A stretch of DNA of 9,665 nt from Acidimicrobiia bacterium (GTDB lineage: Bacteria; Actinomycetota; Acidimicrobiia; Acidimicrobiales; Acidimicrobilacustridaceae), in assembly GCA_018882825.1 (NCBI GenBank), contig VERC01000073.1, forward strand, positions 1-9,665. The letters run 5' to 3'. A program made the translations under genes and the position numbers. Below are positions 6,604 to 9,665 of this stretch, one piece after another; within the stretch, counting starts at the first letter, position 1; each line of letters opens with the position of its first letter. The notes under the pieces are model-generated. The model saw only the letters and a list, made by a program, of their open reading frames with translations, was not told where the DNA came from and did no database searches.

Positions 6604-6638
6604 ACCCGAATCCTTCCGGGCCCTCGGGCGTCCCCCGG

Positions 6639-6644
6639 TAGCCT
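6639..6644 (+). promoter_or_regulatory. -10 box for a leaderless hom transcript
   Basis: TAGCCT is followed by six bases and then the GTG of hom at 6651. The transcription start would fall on the G of the start codon. The gap has no Shine-Dalgarno sequence and no clear -35 box. The geometry is identical to that before yccF. Confidence 0.5.
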
Positions 6645-6650
6645 CACGCC

Positions 6651-7964
6651 GTGGATCGATCGGTCGTGCGCGTCGGCGTGCTGGGGTGCGGGACGGTGGG
6701 TTCGGCCTTCGTCGGACTCCTCGCCCGTCAGGCGGAGACGGTGCGCGCCCGCACCGGAGTCGCACTGGAGGTCGCGGCCATCGCCGTGCGCGACGCCGAC
6801 CGGATCCGTCCCGGCATCGACCCGACGCTGCTGACCACCGATCCGGCCGCCGTGGTCGCCGATCCCGCCATCGACGTGGTGGTGGAGGTGATGGGCGGCA
6901 TCGCCGACACCCGTGCCCTCGTGCTCGCTGCGCTGGCGGCCGGCAAGCCCGTGGTGACGGCCAACAAGGCGCTGCTGGCCGCGTCGGGGGCCGAGTTGTT
7001 CGCCGCCGCCGATGCGGCCGGGGTGGATCTCCTGTTCGAGCCGGCGGTGGCCGGAGGCATCCCCCTCGTGCGGCCGCTGCGCGAGTCGCTGCTGGCGGAG
7101 CCGATCGACCTCGTGGTCGGCATCGTCAACGGCACGACCAACTACATCCTCACCCGGATGACCGAGTCGGGCGTCGGGTACGCCGACGCGCTGGTCGAGG
7201 CCCAGTCACTCGGGTACGCCGAGGCCGATCCCACCGCCGATGTGGGCGGTCATGACGCTGCCGCCAAGATCGCCATCCTCGCCTCGATCGCCTTCGGCGT
7301 GTCCCTCACCTCCGACGATGTCGACGTGGAGGGCATCACCTCGGTCACGACCCGCGACATCGCCTTCGCGGCGCGACACGGGTTCGTGCTCAAGCTCCTC
7401 GCCGTGGCCGAACGGCACGAGACGACCGATGGTGTGCGCCAGTCCGTGCGCGTGCATCCGACGCTCGTTCCCGTGGACCACCCGCTCGCCGCCGTGCGCG
7501 GCAGTTTCAACGCGGTCTTCGTGCACGGCGGCGCCGTGGGCGATCTCATGTTCTACGGGCCCGGTGCCGGCGGTGCGCCCACGGCATCGGCCGTACTCGG
7601 CGACGTCGTCGACGCCGCCGTGAACCTGCGTCGGGGCGCGCATGCCTCGGTCGGCGCGTTGGACGTTCCGAACCTCCTCGACTCCGACGAACTGGTCGAC
7701 GCGTGGTACATCGGCCTCGTGGTCGACGACCGTCCCGGAGTCCTGGCCGTCATCGCCGCCGCCCTCGGTGAGCACGACGTGTCGATCGCGTCCATGGATC
7801 AGGACGTCGCCGATCCGTCCGACAAGGTGGCGCGTATCGATCTCGTGATCCATCCGGCGCGCACCGCCGCCGTGCGGGCCACGCTGGATGCACTGCGCAC
7901 CCTCGATCCGGTGCGCAGCATCGATGCCACGGTGCGGGTCCTCCCCGGAGTCGTCGGCGCATGA
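6651..7964 (+). CDS. hom: Homoserine dehydrogenase with C-terminal ACT domain
   Basis: This enzyme reduces aspartate 4-semialdehyde to homoserine with NAD(P)H, at the branch to threonine and methionine. It has 437 residues, the usual monofunctional length with no aspartokinase fusion. A Rossmann nucleotide-binding motif G12-C-G14-T-V-G17 opens the protein. The active region follows: KPVVTANKALL, then NGTTNYIL at 160-167, then GYAEADPTADVGGHD at 188-202, with D202 and K206 matching the catalytic pair of the family. A C-terminal ACT domain begins about residue 353 (YIGLVVDDRPGVLAVIAAAL), which in this family usually mediates feedback inhibition by threonine. The GTG start gives the expected N-terminus and sits at the predicted transcription start. 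Its stop overlaps the thrC ATG (ATGA). Confidence 0.97.
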   Translation: MDRSVVRVGVLGCGTVGSAFVGLLARQAETVRARTGVALEVAAIAVRDADRIRPGIDPTLLTTDPAAVVADPAIDVVVEVMGGIADTRALVLAALAAGKPVVTANKALLAASGAELFAAADAAGVDLLFEPAVAGGIPLVRPLRESLLAEPIDLVVGIVNGTTNYILTRMTESGVGYADALVEAQSLGYAEADPTADVGGHDAAAKIAILASIAFGVSLTSDDVDVEGITSVTTRDIAFAARHGFVLKLLAVAERHETTDGVRQSVRVHPTLVPVDHPLAAVRGSFNAVFVHGGAVGDLMFYGPGAGGAPTASAVLGDVVDAAVNLRRGAHASVGALDVPNLLDSDELVDAWYIGLVVDDRPGVLAVIAAALGEHDVSIASMDQDVADPSDKVARIDLVIHPARTAAVRATLDALRTLDPVRSIDATVRVLPGVVGA

Positions 7965-9364
7965 CCCTCACCTACGTCAGCACCCGGGGTGCGGCTCCCG
8001 AACTCGGCTTCGCCGATGTCCTGCTGGCCGGACTGGCGGTGGACGGCGGCCTGTACGTACCGGAACGGTGGCCGGCGCTCCCGGTGGGCGCCCTCGGTCG
8101 GTTCGCGTCGATGGACTACCCGGCGGTGGCGGTCGAGGTCATGTGGCCCTTCGTCGAGGGTTCGATCCCGCGCGACGACTTCGAGGTGGCCGTCCGTGAC
8201 GCCTACGCCTCCTTCGACACTCCCGACGTCGTGCCGTTGCGCGACATCGGAGACGATCTGCACCTGGCCGAGTTGTGGCACGGACCGACCCTGGCGTTCA
8301 AGGACATCGCCCTGCAGTTGGTCGGGCGACTGTTCGATCTCGAACTCCGTCGTCGCTCCGAACGGGTGACGATCGTCGGCGCCACGTCCGGCGACACCGG
8401 CTCGGCGGCCATCGAGGCGCTGCGCGATCGTGACACCGCCGAGGTGTTCATCCTCCATCCCGCCGGACGGGTGTCCGAGGTGCAACGACGGCAGATGACC
8501 ACCGTCCTGTCACCCAACATCCACAACCTCGCCGTCGAGGGAACCTTCGACGACTGTCAGGACATCGTGAAGGCCCTGTTCGCCGACGAGTCGTTCCGCA
8601 CGCGACGCAACCTGTCGGCCGTCAACTCGATCAACTGGGCCCGGGTGATGGCCCAGATCGTCTACTACGTCACCTCCGCCGTGCGGTTGGGTGGCGCGTC
8701 GGGGCGTCCGGTGGCCTTCTCGGTGCCCACCGGGAACTTCGGAAACGTGTTCGCCGGCTACGGCGCCCAGCGGATGGGCGTCCCCATCTCCCAGTTCGTG
8801 GTGGCGTCCAACCGCAACGACATCCTCACCCAGTTCCTCACCACCGGATCGATGACCATCGGCGAGGTGCACCCCACGCTGAGTCCGAGCATGGACATCC
8901 AGGTGTCGTCGAACCTCGAGCGCCTGCTGTTCGAGATCGGCGGGCGCGACGGCACCGAGATCGCCGAGTTGATGACCCGGTTCCGGGCCGAGGGCACGGT
9001 GTCGGTCGAGGCCGAGCGACTCGACCTGCTGGCGGAGCACTGGTCGGCGGCCCGGATCGACGATGAGGTCACCGCCGGGACCATCGCCCGCACCTTCGAG
9101 CGCACCGGGATCGCCCTCGACCCGCACACCGCAGTGGGTCTGGCCGCAGCCGAGCAGGTGCGGGCCGATCGTTCGGTCCCGATGGTGGTGCTGTCGACCG
9201 CCCATCCCGCCAAGTTCCCCGACGCCGTCGAGTCGGCGATCGGCACCCGACCGCCCCTGCCCGCGCCTCTGGCCGATCTGTTCGACCGACCGGAGCGTTA
9301 CGAGGTCCTGCCCAACGACTACGGGATCGTGCGCCGGGCCATCGAGGACGCACTCGGCTCCTGA
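7961..9364 (+). CDS. thrC: Threonine synthase, long form
   Basis: This PLP enzyme converts O-phospho-L-homoserine to threonine and phosphate, the last step of threonine synthesis. The 467 residues begin YVSTRGAAPELGFADVLLAGLA and continue with DGGLYVPE, the N-terminal domain signature of the long (E. coli/yeast-like) class. K114 in LAFKDIALQ holds PLP. GATSGDTG (residues about 144-151) and SVPTGNFGN at 254-262 form the cofactor phosphate and substrate region. LSPSMDIQVSSNLERLLFE is a further hallmark of the long class. The enzyme in Mycobacterium and Streptomyces clusters is the short form of about 350 residues, so this class differs from those. Its ATG overlaps the hom stop by four bases, so it is translationally coupled. 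A 48-bp gap separates it from the next gene. Confidence 0.96.
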   Translation: MTLTYVSTRGAAPELGFADVLLAGLAVDGGLYVPERWPALPVGALGRFASMDYPAVAVEVMWPFVEGSIPRDDFEVAVRDAYASFDTPDVVPLRDIGDDLHLAELWHGPTLAFKDIALQLVGRLFDLELRRRSERVTIVGATSGDTGSAAIEALRDRDTAEVFILHPAGRVSEVQRRQMTTVLSPNIHNLAVEGTFDDCQDIVKALFADESFRTRRNLSAVNSINWARVMAQIVYYVTSAVRLGGASGRPVAFSVPTGNFGNVFAGYGAQRMGVPISQFVVASNRNDILTQFLTTGSMTIGEVHPTLSPSMDIQVSSNLERLLFEIGGRDGTEIAELMTRFRAEGTVSVEAERLDLLAEHWSAARIDDEVTAGTIARTFERTGIALDPHTAVGLAAAEQVRADRSVPMVVLSTAHPAKFPDAVESAIGTRPPLPAPLADLFDRPERYEVLPNDYGIVRRAIEDALGS

Positions 9365-9412
9365 GCGTCGCCCTGTCCCGAGAGGCGGTCCATCGGGCAG
9401 ACTGCGTCCCGC

Positions 9413-9665
9413 ATGAAGTACGTGATCTGCGTCCCCGATGGCTGTGCCTACGAACCGCTGGCCGAACTCGGCGGGCTGACCCCGTTGCAGGCGGCGTCGA
9501 CCCCGGTGCTCGACGCCCTGGCCCGACGGGGCACGGTGGGTCGCGCCGCGGTCATCCCGGCCGGTCTCCCGCCCGGTTCCGATGTCGGCAACATGTCGAT
9601 CCTCGGGTACGACCCGGCCCGGTTCCACACCGGGCGGGCGCCGATCGAGGCCGCCGCGCTCGGGC
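9413..9665 (+). CDS. ApgM-type phosphoglycerate-mutase-like protein, N-terminus; candidate homoserine kinase (runs off the window)
   Basis: The first 84 residues belong to the alkaline-phosphatase metalloenzyme superfamily, in the archaeal-type cofactor-independent phosphoglycerate mutase group. Visible elements are MKYVICVPDG with the metal-ligand D9, the ELGGLTPLQAASTP region, LARRGTVGRA, and LPPGSDVGNMSILGYDP with the nucleophile S56, followed by HTGRAPIEAA. Family members normally have about 400 residues, so roughly four fifths lie outside. The plain annotation would be 2,3-bisphosphoglycerate-independent phosphoglycerate mutase. However, a subfamily of this group (TIGR02535, 'proposed homoserine kinase') occurs beside threonine genes in genomes without ThrB. 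This gene sits directly after thrC where thrB stands in related clusters. The N-terminus alone cannot separate the two roles. The ATG start has no Shine-Dalgarno sequence. Confidence 0.85.
   Translation, partial: MKYVICVPDGCAYEPLAELGGLTPLQAASTPVLDALARRGTVGRAAVIPAGLPPGSDVGNMSILGYDPARFHTGRAPIEAAALG

Noticed and set aside
6605..6628. CCCGA/TCGGG inverted repeat after tauE as a terminator
   Set aside because: The stem is only five bases with a loop of about 14 and no T-run, too weak to call.
5761..6765. 334-codon minus-strand frame opposite lysA, tauE and hom
   Set aside because: It is very rich in His, Asp, Gly and Arg, crosses three well-supported plus-strand genes and shows no recognisable domain.
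9398..9403. CAGACT as a -10 box before the ApgM-like gene
   Set aside because: It does not begin with TA, its spacing to the ATG (nine bases) differs from the two leaderless examples, and the gene may simply be co-transcribed with thrC.
8510..9628. 372-codon minus-strand frame opposite thrC and the ApgM-like gene
   Set aside because: It is a high-GC shadow with no domain, and both plus-strand genes have clear catalytic motifs.
1..9665. CRISPR arrays, tRNA or rRNA genes, insertion sequences, attachment sites
   Set aside because: I saw no regularly spaced repeats, cloverleaf-like genes, transposase motifs or terminal inverted repeats. The only sizeable repeat is inside yccF.

Overview
This window looks like two unrelated pieces of DNA joined at about position 696. 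Bases 1 to about 696 resemble an alphaproteobacterium: the start of a MaeB-type malic enzyme gene (minus strand) diverges from the start of mutS (plus strand), with a sigma70-like promoter between them. From about 697 onward, the content, high GC and gene order point to a high-GC actinobacterium. An Acidimicrobiia-like lineage is my inference, because the argS-lysA-hom-thrC order matches the one known from Mycobacterium and Streptomyces. MutS homology stops in mid-domain exactly where a minus-strand membrane-protein gene is also cut. The simplest reading is a chimeric contig; a real rearrangement is possible but less likely.

Layout. (1) <1-304, minus: N-terminus of NADP-dependent malic enzyme. 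(2) 454-696, plus: N-terminus of MutS. (3) Junction at about 676-705. (4) 697-1110, minus: truncated membrane protein of unknown function, coupled by a 4-nt overlap to yccF (1107-1496, minus). (5) 1538-2872, minus: UDP-GlcNAc enolpyruvyl transferase of the actinobacterial MurA2 type. (6) A 115-bp divergent promoter region. (7) A tightly packed plus-strand run to the window end: argS (2988-4595), lysA (4592-5869), a TauE/SafE-type membrane transporter (5872-6603), hom (6651-7964), thrC (7961-9364) and the start of an ApgM-type phosphoglycerate-mutase-like gene (9413->9665).

How the genes fit together. LysA makes lysine from meso-diaminopimelate. Hom reduces aspartate semialdehyde to homoserine, and ThrC converts phosphohomoserine to threonine. 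The missing step is homoserine kinase (ThrB). In the classical actinobacterial order argS-lysA-hom-thrC-thrB, the thrB slot here holds an alkaline-phosphatase-superfamily protein of the ApgM group, a group that includes proteins proposed as alternative homoserine kinases. This is the most interesting biological point in the window. Two further departures from the classical order are the long form of ThrC and a sulfite-exporter-family membrane protein between lysA and hom.

Regulation. hom and yccF each have a TANNNT box exactly six bases before the start codon, the geometry expected for leaderless transcripts in actinobacteria. No tRNA, rRNA, CRISPR array, insertion sequence or convincing terminator was found. 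No gene-free stretch exceeds 300 bases.
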